From Neorhodopirellula pilleata (GTDB lineage: Bacteria; Planctomycetota; Planctomycetia; Pirellulales; Pirellulaceae): DNA of 64,000 nucleotides. A program made the position numbers and the translations under genes. The notes under the pieces are model-generated. The model was not told the DNA's origin. It searched no databases and saw nothing but the letters and a program-made list of their open reading frames with translations. The stretch spans positions 62,719-126,718 of the forward strand of contig NZ_SJPM01000015.1 in assembly GCF_007859915.1 (NCBI RefSeq). The letters are read 5' to 3'. Below, one piece after another: positions 56,503-64,000 of this stretch. The stretch's first letter is position 1. Each line of letters begins with the position of its first letter.

Positions 56503-57303
56503 TTATGCCGGCGGGTCGACGTCGACGGCGTTGGCCGGCGGGTCGACGTCGACGGCGTTGGCCGGCGTGTCAAACGGCGTCACGTTGAGGCGGCCTCGCT
56601 TGACCGTGTGATACTTGTTCGCCGCGATCTTGATCCGGTGTCGCAGCTCATAAGTTCCGATCGACCACGATTCGGTTTGCTCGGCCGTCGGCGCGAACAA
56701 CGCGTATTGCCCGACCTCGTCCTCTTGGATCGTCATCTCGAGCGCGAGTCCCGCGTCGGCGTTGCTGGGCAGCCTTGCGGCCAGGACGTATTTGTACTCC
56801 GTCAGGTCCTCGGCCGAGACGATGTCGATTCGAGCCGGACGCGTCGCGTAGTCGTCGCCTTGCTCGACGTCGAGATCCGATCCGGTCGCACCGCTGAACG
56901 ATGGCGAGTTGATCGTGATCGTGATTCCGGCCAGTCGTGGAATGATCTCGTCGGCCAGTGCGGTCGCTGTCAGTGTCGTGGTGACTCGCCCGTCCGCACT
57001 GGTCGCGAGCTTGTTTTCAGGCGTGACGAGGAGTCGCGTCGCGATTTCCTCCGTACTAGGCACATTGCCTAGTTCGACAATTGTGCCGTCGGAAACTAAG
57101 TCGCGAATGATGCCTGAGTACCCAAGTCCATCTGTGTACACCCAATCGCCCGCCAATCCGTCAACCGTAATCGTGGCTATGTTGCCAGCGACAAACGTCG
57201 GCGTGTACGGATTTGACGCTGATCCAGTTGTCCCGCTCAATGCCGCTAGCGTGATGCCAGTCGAAGACGTGCCAGCCAAAATTTGCACTACTGTCGCGGT
57301 CAT
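56503..57303 (-). CDS. Fibre-like protein with PANAVDVDP repeat (copy 2)
   Basis: Identical to the product of 23909-24709; the 27-bp repeat has the same two copies, so it has not expanded between prophages. Confidence 0.7.
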   Translation of the reverse strand: MTATVVQILAGTSSTGITLAALSGTTGSASNPYTPTFVAGNIATITVDGLAGDWVYTDGLGYSGIIRDLVSDGTIVELGNVPSTEEIATRLLVTPENKLATSADGRVTTTLTATALADEIIPRLAGITITINSPSFSGATGSDLDVEQGDDYATRPARIDIVSAEDLTEYKYVLAARLPSNADAGLALEMTIQEDEVGQYALFAPTAEQTESWSIGTYELRHRIKIAANKYHTVKRGRLNVTPFDTPANAVDVDPPANAVDVDPPA

Positions 57304-58577
57304 GTTGCACTCCCGTTGTAGATTTGAGCAGCGATTAGCTCGGCTAGTTTCTGCACTCCATCTGTTGATAGATGGACGTTATCCCCGTTGTCGTAGTCGG
57401 GATTTAGGTCATCCGGCTGACCTGTCGAGACTCGATTAACCCCAAATGCCGCGTGGCTCAACACTCGCTCCGCATCATTTGATGCTGCCCATTCGGAGAT
57501 CGCCGAATTCCACTCGCGAATTTCCGCAGCCGCCGAATCTGTTGAGCCGGTCCACGGCAAGATTTCGCTCAAAATCAACCGTGTTTCCGACGGCACCAAG
57601 ATCCTGATTGCGTCGAGGTCTGAGATCACTTGCTCAATCGTTCGTCCATTGTCCTGATCGTTAACGCCGCAGTGTATCCATATTGCACTTGCACCACTGG
57701 CGACCGCTGCTGGCACCCCAGTTGACCGGCACCACGCAAAATCAGTGCTACCTAGTGCATGATTTTGCTGAGTCAATCCGGTTAAAATTGATCGAATGAC
57801 ACCACCCGGCTCCGCATCTTGGTTGCCGCCAACCGTGTTTCCGGCGTGCAGGTAACTGTGCCAAGGTGTGGCAGTGTTGTGGCCCTCAACGAGAGAATCC
57901 CCGGTCACAGACAAATATGGGGCAACCGCGTCCACTGCGATGTGCATGTTGTACGTGGTGTCGGAACCTTCGCTGCCGATGTCGCTTCCGCCGTTTGAAA
58001 AATCACCCTGTGAGTAGTAGGTGATTGCATTGGCATCTGCCGTTGCAACAATCGTTGACGACGAATCAGATGTCCTAGTTAAGAAGAGTCCAACATAATC
58101 ACCAACATTACACGCAAGCGGGCTTGCGAGCACAAAATCATTTTCGGAGTCCGCTGAAAACCCAGATTGCAAATCTGTCGATGCAACTACCGACCATGTC
58201 GATCCAGTTAGTCGTAAGATCATTAGTCTTGTCAGCACATCACTAAAAAACGAAGCACTCCTGTAACTGCCCCCGGTGATAAAGCCGGATTGACGAATCT
58301 GGTATTTCGGGCCGCCAAGAACCAAAGTGCGACCAACCGCTCCTTGGCCCCCTGTCCACCAATCACCATCGCCGTAGTCGCCCCATTGGGATCGCGGCAA
58401 TCCGCCGACCTGTATTTCTGACCGGCCAGGGTTTATCCACGGTCTTGATCGCTTGATGGTTCCCGATCCTGGGTCAATCCAAGACTGACCAATAATGTAC
58501 GGATCAGTCAGAGGCAAAGATCCGAGACCGGATGACGCTGCAACGAGTGACGGTAGAGCTAGAGTTTGGCCTGACAT
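57300..58577 (-). CDS. SGNH-family hydrolase (copy 2)
   Basis: Identical to the 425-residue product of 24706-25983, with all three catalytic blocks. Confidence 0.85.
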   Translation of the reverse strand: MSGQTLALPSLVAASSGLGSLPLTDPYIIGQSWIDPGSGTIKRSRPWINPGRSEIQVGGLPRSQWGDYGDGDWWTGGQGAVGRTLVLGGPKYQIRQSGFITGGSYRSASFFSDVLTRLMILRLTGSTWSVVASTDLQSGFSADSENDFVLASPLACNVGDYVGLFLTRTSDSSSTIVATADANAITYYSQGDFSNGGSDIGSEGSDTTYNMHIAVDAVAPYLSVTGDSLVEGHNTATPWHSYLHAGNTVGGNQDAEPGGVIRSILTGLTQQNHALGSTDFAWCRSTGVPAAVASGASAIWIHCGVNDQDNGRTIEQVISDLDAIRILVPSETRLILSEILPWTGSTDSAAAEIREWNSAISEWAASNDAERVLSHAAFGVNRVSTGQPDDLNPDYDNGDNVHLSTDGVQKLAELIAAQIYNGSAT

Positions 58578-58631
58578 AAAAGTCGGAGTAGGTTGGAATT
58601 TTGTCGGAATAGGTTAGTCAGATATCATGGA

Positions 58632-59147
58632 TTAGCGACGCACGCGGCTGCTCAAGCGGTGGTCTCCGCCAACGCGTCGCAGTAGGTTTTGCGGTTCGTG
58701 TCGATCATGGTTTGATAGACTTGACCCGCCGGCGGCGAGTATTCGGCCGACGTAGGGGCTACACCAGGTGCCGGCGGACGTCACGCCAGGCCGGAAGTAT
58801 CCTCGCAAGCGGTAAGGCGTGCCGAGCGTCGCGTTCGCTTGCGATCGCATCGCGGCGAGTCGATCCCGATCGATCGGCGTCGACGGGGCGTAGTAGTCGT
58901 TCGTGCTTCCCGGTTTTCCATACGATTGCACCGGAGTTCGCTTCGATCGCGGCCAGTCACTTTCATAGACGTAGCCATCAAACACGATGCCGACGTGTGT
59001 GTATCGATCGCCTCCGGTGATCCGTCGAGCGACTCGGCCGACGATCCCTTTCTTGTTGCTGAAAACGAGCGTCCCGTCGGGAACGGATTGAGCGTTGCAA
59101 GTCGAGGCGATCGCGAGCGACGCGACCAGTAAGATCATTCGGAACAT
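58632..59147 (-). CDS. Secreted NlpC/P60-like peptidase (copy 2)
   Basis: Identical to the 171-residue product of 26038-26553. Confidence 0.75.
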   Translation of the reverse strand: MFRMILLVASLAIASTCNAQSVPDGTLVFSNKKGIVGRVARRITGGDRYTHVGIVFDGYVYESDWPRSKRTPVQSYGKPGSTNDYYAPSTPIDRDRLAAMRSQANATLGTPYRLRGYFRPGVTSAGTWCSPYVGRILAAGGSSLSNHDRHEPQNLLRRVGGDHRLSSRVRR

Positions 59148-59150
59148 CGC

Positions 59151-59846
59151 TTAGTCCAATAGCAGGCAATCGATCTCGATCAGCAACGCGTCATGGCCGG
59201 CCGTCTCGGCGGCTTCGAATGCGGCCTTGCGGTCGAGCAACAATTGCCAACCGTCGCACCCTGAACGTTGGTCGGTCCGGATCTCGGCCGTCGTTCCGGA
59301 ATACGCTTCGCCGACGACCGGGCCGAGATGAAACACTTCCGCCTCGATCACTTCGCGGATCACGGCGTCGGTTTCGGGATCTCGCCGCCACTCTTCAGCG
59401 ACGGCGGCAAAGTCGATCGACGACCCGGACACATCACCGCGCCTAATTTTCGCGGCGATCGCGGTATGGTCCGGGTCGTCGGGATCGTGCGGGACGCTGT
59501 ACCGAAGGCCTCGCGTGTCACTCGTGAGATTCATCAACCGCGATCGACGGCCGAGAACGCGTCGCTCGTCGTGATACGGGGCGCAATAGCAATCCCGTTT
59601 CGACTCGAGGAACGTATCGAAACAACCGCGACGGAACCGCTCGACAAAATCCGGCATGATCCGGTATTCGGTCGTCGGGTCGGCCGGGTCGTAGTACACC
59701 GCGCCGTAGCCGGCGATCACCATCGGCGATTCGCCGTCGACGCGGCTCTCGATCGCGGCGAGCGATCGCGGAAGGATCGCCGTCCGGATCTCGTTTCGTG
59801 ATGCGGCCGTGTGGGCCGGCCGCGTGTAAGTTTGGGTCTTAGGCAT
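59151..59846 (-). CDS. S78 prohead protease (copy 2)
   Basis: Identical to the 231-residue product of 26557-27252. Confidence 0.9.
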   Translation of the reverse strand: MPKTQTYTRPAHTAASRNEIRTAILPRSLAAIESRVDGESPMVIAGYGAVYYDPADPTTEYRIMPDFVERFRRGCFDTFLESKRDCYCAPYHDERRVLGRRSRLMNLTSDTRGLRYSVPHDPDDPDHTAIAAKIRRGDVSGSSIDFAAVAEEWRRDPETDAVIREVIEAEVFHLGPVVGEAYSGTTAEIRTDQRSGCDGWQLLLDRKAAFEAAETAGHDALLIEIDCLLLD

Positions 59847-61062
59847 CGGGGTTGACCTCTTGTTGCTTGGGTTGGACGTTAGAACGTTGAGGCTTGTCGA
59901 GTCCTTCGACCTCCGGCAAGTTATGCCAGTGCCGGACCTCGTTTTCCGCCAGCCATCCGGCGTGGATGCCTTGGGTCGCGATCGCAGCTCGGGCTGCTGC
60001 GTCGGTCCATTGCAAGGCGTCGACGAGATACTCGACGAAGTGCGACGCGGCCTCGCTCGGCCGGATCAGCTTTCGATTGCATTGAGCCATCACCCGACGC
60101 ATATGAGGGCCGCACGTCGATCGGATATAGCGTTTCTCTTCCTGCTCGAGCGAGTTGTAGGCGACGCTATCCTTCAGGCCGAGACGCGACGGCGGAATGT
60201 TGTAGATTTGGGCGACGTGCCGAGTCTCGTTTTCGTCGAGCTCGCCGACCTGGGCGTCTCGAGGCGAGACGCTCGTTTTGATCCATTCAAAGCCATCGCG
60301 GAGGATCAAGGTTTTGAACCAGTTCCTCGGATCGGTTTTCTTTCGGACGCCCTCCTCGACGTTGTCGATCGCGTCCGGGCTTGCGCCTTGCGGTGCCTTG
60401 AGAATGCCGCCGACGTGAGCGCCGTTCTCAAAGAATGTTGAAGCGAACTTTTGCAATGATGTTCCGACGTTGAACGTGTCTGCATAGCGTCGGATCGGGC
60501 TCGTCGGATTCAAGCCATCGAGCCGAACGCCGCTATGATGAATCACGTCGGCGTCGGGGATCACGATCGGCGGCGATCCGTGGTTGACCCAGTAAACGCG
60601 GCGGTTCTTTTTGACGGGATACCAGGCGTCCGGATCGAGCCTATGAAGGCCGACGGGTCGGATGCCGACGCGTTCGATCCATAGCAGACCGAGCCCGCGA
60701 AGCAACGCGTCGTGATAGAAGTCGAACCAGAGATCAAACGGCGTCGTGTACTCGTTTGGCGATCCGTCGAGATTGACGAGCTTGTGTCCTTCGTGGTCGC
60801 TCGCCTTGCTGCGATCGCGTTTCCCGGTCCGCTGGTAAACGCACAACGGCAGCGACGAGATATCACCGGCGATCATGCCGACGGCTTGCGCGACGGGCGG
60901 ATAGCCGGCGAGTCGATCGACGGTTAAGCCATTGCCGCCGAAGTTGAACCAAGACGGACCGACGGAAGCGTCGGCCGGATAGTAGGACGCGTCGCCGGCG
61001 GGTTCGTGTCGGGTTTCGCGTCGGCCGAACCAGTACGCGTATTGACGGGCGAAGAAATTCAT
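59839..61062 (-). CDS. HK97-family portal protein (copy 2)
   Basis: Identical to the 407-residue product of 27245-28468. Confidence 0.93.
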   Translation of the reverse strand: MNFFARQYAYWFGRRETRHEPAGDASYYPADASVGPSWFNFGGNGLTVDRLAGYPPVAQAVGMIAGDISSLPLCVYQRTGKRDRSKASDHEGHKLVNLDGSPNEYTTPFDLWFDFYHDALLRGLGLLWIERVGIRPVGLHRLDPDAWYPVKKNRRVYWVNHGSPPIVIPDADVIHHSGVRLDGLNPTSPIRRYADTFNVGTSLQKFASTFFENGAHVGGILKAPQGASPDAIDNVEEGVRKKTDPRNWFKTLILRDGFEWIKTSVSPRDAQVGELDENETRHVAQIYNIPPSRLGLKDSVAYNSLEQEEKRYIRSTCGPHMRRVMAQCNRKLIRPSEAASHFVEYLVDALQWTDAAARAAIATQGIHAGWLAENEVRHWHNLPEVEGLDKPQRSNVQPKQQEVNPDA

Positions 61063-61340
61063 TCGGCGGGTCCGTCCGTGTCTTCACTCTCGACGAGCGA
61101 AGCGAAGCGAAGCAAACGCGATCGTTTCTCGATCGTGTAAACGATCGCGATCAATCCGAGATCGAACGCGGCGACGAGCGGCCAGTAGGTCACCGCCAAG
61201 ACGACCAGGTTCACCAGAGCGCAAAGCAGCACGCATTGCGAACCACGTTTGAAGAATGCGACCTCGAAACCTCGCTCGGCCGTTTGACGTCCGACGAGCT
61301 CGAGCACTACGGCGGCAAGTTGTAAGATCGTTTTCAACAT
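61059..61340 (-). CDS. Small membrane protein (copy 2)
   Basis: Identical to the product of 28465-28746. Confidence 0.65.
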   Translation of the reverse strand: MLKTILQLAAVVLELVGRQTAERGFEVAFFKRGSQCVLLCALVNLVVLAVTYWPLVAAFDLGLIAIVYTIEKRSRLLRFASLVESEDTDGPAE

Positions 61341-63001
61341 CAAATAAACTCGACTTTGTGGGTGTCGTAGTGCGTCGGCTTGTCTTCGATCGTGACTTGC
61401 ATCCGCCGGTTAATCGCGATGATCGCGGCCGTGATCCCGTCAATTCGCCCTTTCGATCGGCCTTTCATCGGGCGAATCTGATCGTTGCTGTCGCGATAGA
61501 CGATCACGTTTCCGACCATCCAAGAGACCGCAGGGTTGTGATCGTGTCGGACTTTGCCGGCGTCGATTAGCCGTTCGAACTCCGTCGACGGCGGGCTCAT
61601 GTATCCCATTCGCGGCGGAACTTGCACCGTATTTAGACCGTCCTCACCGCGTAGCATTTGGTTGCAGAGCAGCTCGGCGAGTGCCGGGTCGTAACCGAGT
61701 TCCTTCAATGGCGTTTGCTTGTGAGCCTCGACGATCTCACGACGGATTAGCGAAAAGTCGATCGACGCCCCCGGTGTCGCGGTCACGAATCCACGCGACA
61801 CCCAATCGGCAAGCGGGATCTGATCCGTGTGGCTTTTCTCGACAACCAGGTCGGCCGGAATCCACAACTTGAACAACAACGAAACCGACGCGTCGTCATG
61901 CTCGAACAAACGCACGAACGCGGCGAAGTCATGCACGCGAGCCAAGTCGACGCCGGCATAACATCGCATCCCGTCGAGCTCGCTCGGATCGGCCTCGGGT
62001 AACGCGTCCCACGTCGGGACGTCGAGCCAGGCGTCACGGGGCTGGGTCCATTGATTGAGTCGATAACGTTTAAGATCGCCGATCCGTTCCGGAGATCCTT
62101 TCGCTTGGTTGATCGCCGCCTCGATGTTCCGGACCGGTAGCGTGATCCCGTAACTCGGGTTTGCTCGCTCCCACGTCGCCAGCTTCTTCCAATCGTCATC
62201 GGGACCGGCTTCGAAGATCACCGGTAAGTGATCGATCGACATATCTTTGCCGTCTCGAATCCGACACGCTCTTTCGTACTCCTCAAAGCAAATTGACGTT
62301 CGCGAGTCGCCGGCCGTCGTGATCATGAATACGAGCGAGTTGATTCGGGCCGTCGTCGCGTAGAGCAGCGATCCGAAAAACGAGCGGTCTTTCCATTCGT
62401 GGAGCTCGTCCAGGATCAAACAGTTCGCGTTTTTGCCTTGCGAGCTTCCGCCGCTCGCCGTGATCGCGGCTATGCAAGCGTTGCGCGTCGGGATGATCGC
62501 CCGATACGTCGACCGCCGAACATCGAACACCTTTTCGAGCGACGGGGCTCGTTCGATCATCCCGGCCGCCTCGTCGAAACAATCGGCGGCTTGGGACCGA
62601 GCGACGGCCGTCATGTAGACGCGTGCCCCGATTTGTTCCATCGCTTCGCGAATCGCGATCCCGGCGGCGAGCTGCGTCTTGCCGTTCTTTTTCGGGATGA
62701 ACGTGAACGATGATAGAAACCGCCGCGTCGCGTCGGGCATCTTCCACCCGTAGAGCGGCCCGATCAGTCCGTGCCATTGCCAGTCGAGCAGCTTGAACGG
62801 TTCGCCCGCGAAAGGGGCCTTGCCGTGCGTCAGGACGCGTTCAAACAGAAAACGCGTCGTCAGAGCCGACTTGATGTCGAAATAGCAACCACGGGCGACG
62901 GCGGCCTCGTCCTGGGGCGTTTGAATCCAATCCGCCCAACCTTCCTCGCGTGCTCGAGCGAGCTGTCGCCGCGTCGGCGTGTATTTAGTTATGGCGACCA
63001 C
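61340..63001 (-). CDS. terL: Terminase large subunit (copy 2)
   Basis: Identical to the 553-residue product of 28746-30407. Confidence 0.95.
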   Translation of the reverse strand: MVAITKYTPTRRQLARAREEGWADWIQTPQDEAAVARGCYFDIKSALTTRFLFERVLTHGKAPFAGEPFKLLDWQWHGLIGPLYGWKMPDATRRFLSSFTFIPKKNGKTQLAAGIAIREAMEQIGARVYMTAVARSQAADCFDEAAGMIERAPSLEKVFDVRRSTYRAIIPTRNACIAAITASGGSSQGKNANCLILDELHEWKDRSFFGSLLYATTARINSLVFMITTAGDSRTSICFEEYERACRIRDGKDMSIDHLPVIFEAGPDDDWKKLATWERANPSYGITLPVRNIEAAINQAKGSPERIGDLKRYRLNQWTQPRDAWLDVPTWDALPEADPSELDGMRCYAGVDLARVHDFAAFVRLFEHDDASVSLLFKLWIPADLVVEKSHTDQIPLADWVSRGFVTATPGASIDFSLIRREIVEAHKQTPLKELGYDPALAELLCNQMLRGEDGLNTVQVPPRMGYMSPPSTEFERLIDAGKVRHDHNPAVSWMVGNVIVYRDSNDQIRPMKGRSKGRIDGITAAIIAINRRMQVTIEDKPTHYDTHKVEFI

Positions 63002-63004
63002 GGA

Positions 63005-63664
63005 TCACGCCTCGGGCTTTTTATTGGCCTTTTTGGCGGGCTTGGAAGTTTTTTTCGTTGTACTCTTGGTCGCTCGCTTCCCTTTCTTTTGAGGGGCGGC
63101 TTTTTTCGCTGACGTTTTCGCTGCCTGCTTTCGCTTCGGCGGCGGGTTGCTGTCCGCCATCGACACGCCGACGCCGGCGAGCAATGCCTCGATCGGATCG
63201 ACCGGCTTTCCGCCGCCGTCGCGATCGCCGATCCGCAGGCCGACGCGGTACGCCGGACCGAGACCGAGAACTTTGGCGAACTTATTGACGTCTTGCGCGA
63301 ACTTGCCGAGCAGCGTCGCCGACGGCGTCGCCTGGGCGTATTTGAGATTCCCGTCGTTATCGAAGAACTCTTGCGTGTATCCGTCCCGCAAAACGACGTC
63401 GAACATTTCTCGCCAGTTGTGATAACTCACGGAATACAGTTCCAGGATCTGCAGGTCGAGCATGACGAGCATTTCGGCGGCGCAGAGCTCGGCCGCGATC
63501 ACACGCCAGGCCTGTTTGGCCCGTTCGGGTAGCCAGTCCGGCGGCGACGGGACGTAGTCCAGCGTCCGGGGCTCCGGTTCATCCGTTGGCAACGGCCGGT
63601 GGCCGGGGTTGCCCTCGAGTCGCTTTCGCGCTGTCGGTTTCGGTAGCGGTCCACGTTGGCCCAT
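63005..63664 (-). CDS. terS: P27-family terminase small subunit (copy 2)
   Basis: Identical to the 219-residue product of 30411-31070. Confidence 0.9.
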   Translation of the reverse strand: MGQRGPLPKPTARKRLEGNPGHRPLPTDEPEPRTLDYVPSPPDWLPERAKQAWRVIAAELCAAEMLVMLDLQILELYSVSYHNWREMFDVVLRDGYTQEFFDNDGNLKYAQATPSATLLGKFAQDVNKFAKVLGLGPAYRVGLRIGDRDGGGKPVDPIEALLAGVGVSMADSNPPPKRKQAAKTSAKKAAPQKKGKRATKSTTKKTSKPAKKANKKPEA

Positions 63665-63799
63665 GCGGTCGTTTGCTCGCGTTGCTTGTCGGGTTGCTCA
63701 GTCCCGCATCGTCGCGGCGGAGCGGCCCGCGTCGGCGTTTGCGGAATCGCCGACGCCTGGGAATCGTCGCCGGACGATGGACCCGTTAAACTTTGCCGT
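63665..63799. promoter_or_regulatory. Divergent control region (copy 2)
   Basis: Same 135-bp gap as 31071-31205, between terS and the HTH gene. Confidence 0.5.
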
Positions 63800-64000
63800 A
63801 TGCGTGAGACGCGACACGCGGCGGAGTCGCCAGCGTTTCAGGCTCTCTCATCAAGCGGGCACATGCACGATTACATCTTGAGTCGCGGCGAAGTCGTTGC
63901 GGCTGTCTTGGACGGGGCCGCCTACACCGACGCGGCGGCCGCCGCCGGCGTCAGCGTCAGCACGGCTTGGCGGTGGGTTCATCGCGACGCGGTCAATCCA
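63800..64000 (+). CDS. Phage HTH DNA-binding protein, partial (copy 2)
   Basis: The first 67 codons of the gene seen complete at 31206-31679; cut by the window end after the first HTH segment. Confidence 0.72.
   Translation, partial: MRETRHAAESPAFQALSSSGHMHDYILSRGEVVAAVLDGAAYTDAAAAAGVSVSTAWRWVHRDAVNP

Larger units (their letters stand above)
44965..64000. mobile_element. Prophage copy 2, truncated by window end
   Basis: The second copy begins at the internal attachment site, and its genes repeat those of copy 1 at an offset of exactly 32,594 bp with identical translations. Only the left 19,036 bp are visible; early genes, integrase and right arm lie beyond the window. Confidence 0.92.

Overview
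The window looks like a chromosome segment of a planctomycete, probably a Pirellulaceae relative. The clearest sign is the 1,774-residue secreted protein at 5323-10647, which combines PSCyt1/PSCyt2-type haem motifs, WD40 repeats and DUF1549/DUF1553-type regions, an architecture typical of Planctomycetota. Everything here was read by eye; no database search was run.

Host part (1-12370). A group II intron on the minus strand occupies about 1-1965, and its reverse transcriptase/maturase is split by a 7-bp tandem duplication. Next come a multi-PAS hybrid histidine kinase preceded by a strong leader terminator, the large PSCyt/PSD1 protein convergent with it, and a short RecQ-type helicase. The host part ends at the intrinsic terminator of a tRNA-Asp gene whose 3' half is the phage attachment core.

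Prophage copy 1 (12371-44964, 32,594 bp). This is a temperate siphovirus-like element. From its left end it carries two small paralogous plus-strand genes. A minus-strand structural block follows (13278-31070; transcription runs right to left): P27-family TerS, TerL, portal, S78 protease, an NlpC/P60-like peptidase, an SGNH hydrolase, a fibre-like protein, HK97-type capsid, connectors, tail tube, tail chaperones G and GT joined by a -1 frameshift at A AAA AAC, tape measure and two further tail genes. A divergent plus-strand operon (31206-36932) encodes an HTH protein, two lipoproteins in overlapping frames, membrane proteins, an HNH nuclease and beta-rich candidate tail proteins. A tightly coupled minus-strand early operon (36929-42020) encodes a CsrA-domain protein, a 5'-3' exonuclease, an initiator-like protein with internal iterons and several unknowns. 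The tyrosine integrase and three small genes in the right arm complete the element.

Prophage copy 2 (44965 to beyond 64000). The same element starts again at an exact offset of 32,594 bp, and all compared translations are identical up to the window end. The window therefore shows a head-to-tail tandem prophage, or an assembly of a circular or multicopy form. Because the tRNA reads on the minus strand, the intact tRNA-Asp is predicted to lie beyond the right edge.

How the parts work together. The integrase recombines at tRNA-Asp. The coupled early operon supplies a putative origin and a CsrA-like RNA regulator, and there is no recognisable CI-type repressor. The HTH protein heads the plus-strand operon opposite the packaging and head genes. 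Host enzymes must supply polymerase and helicase.
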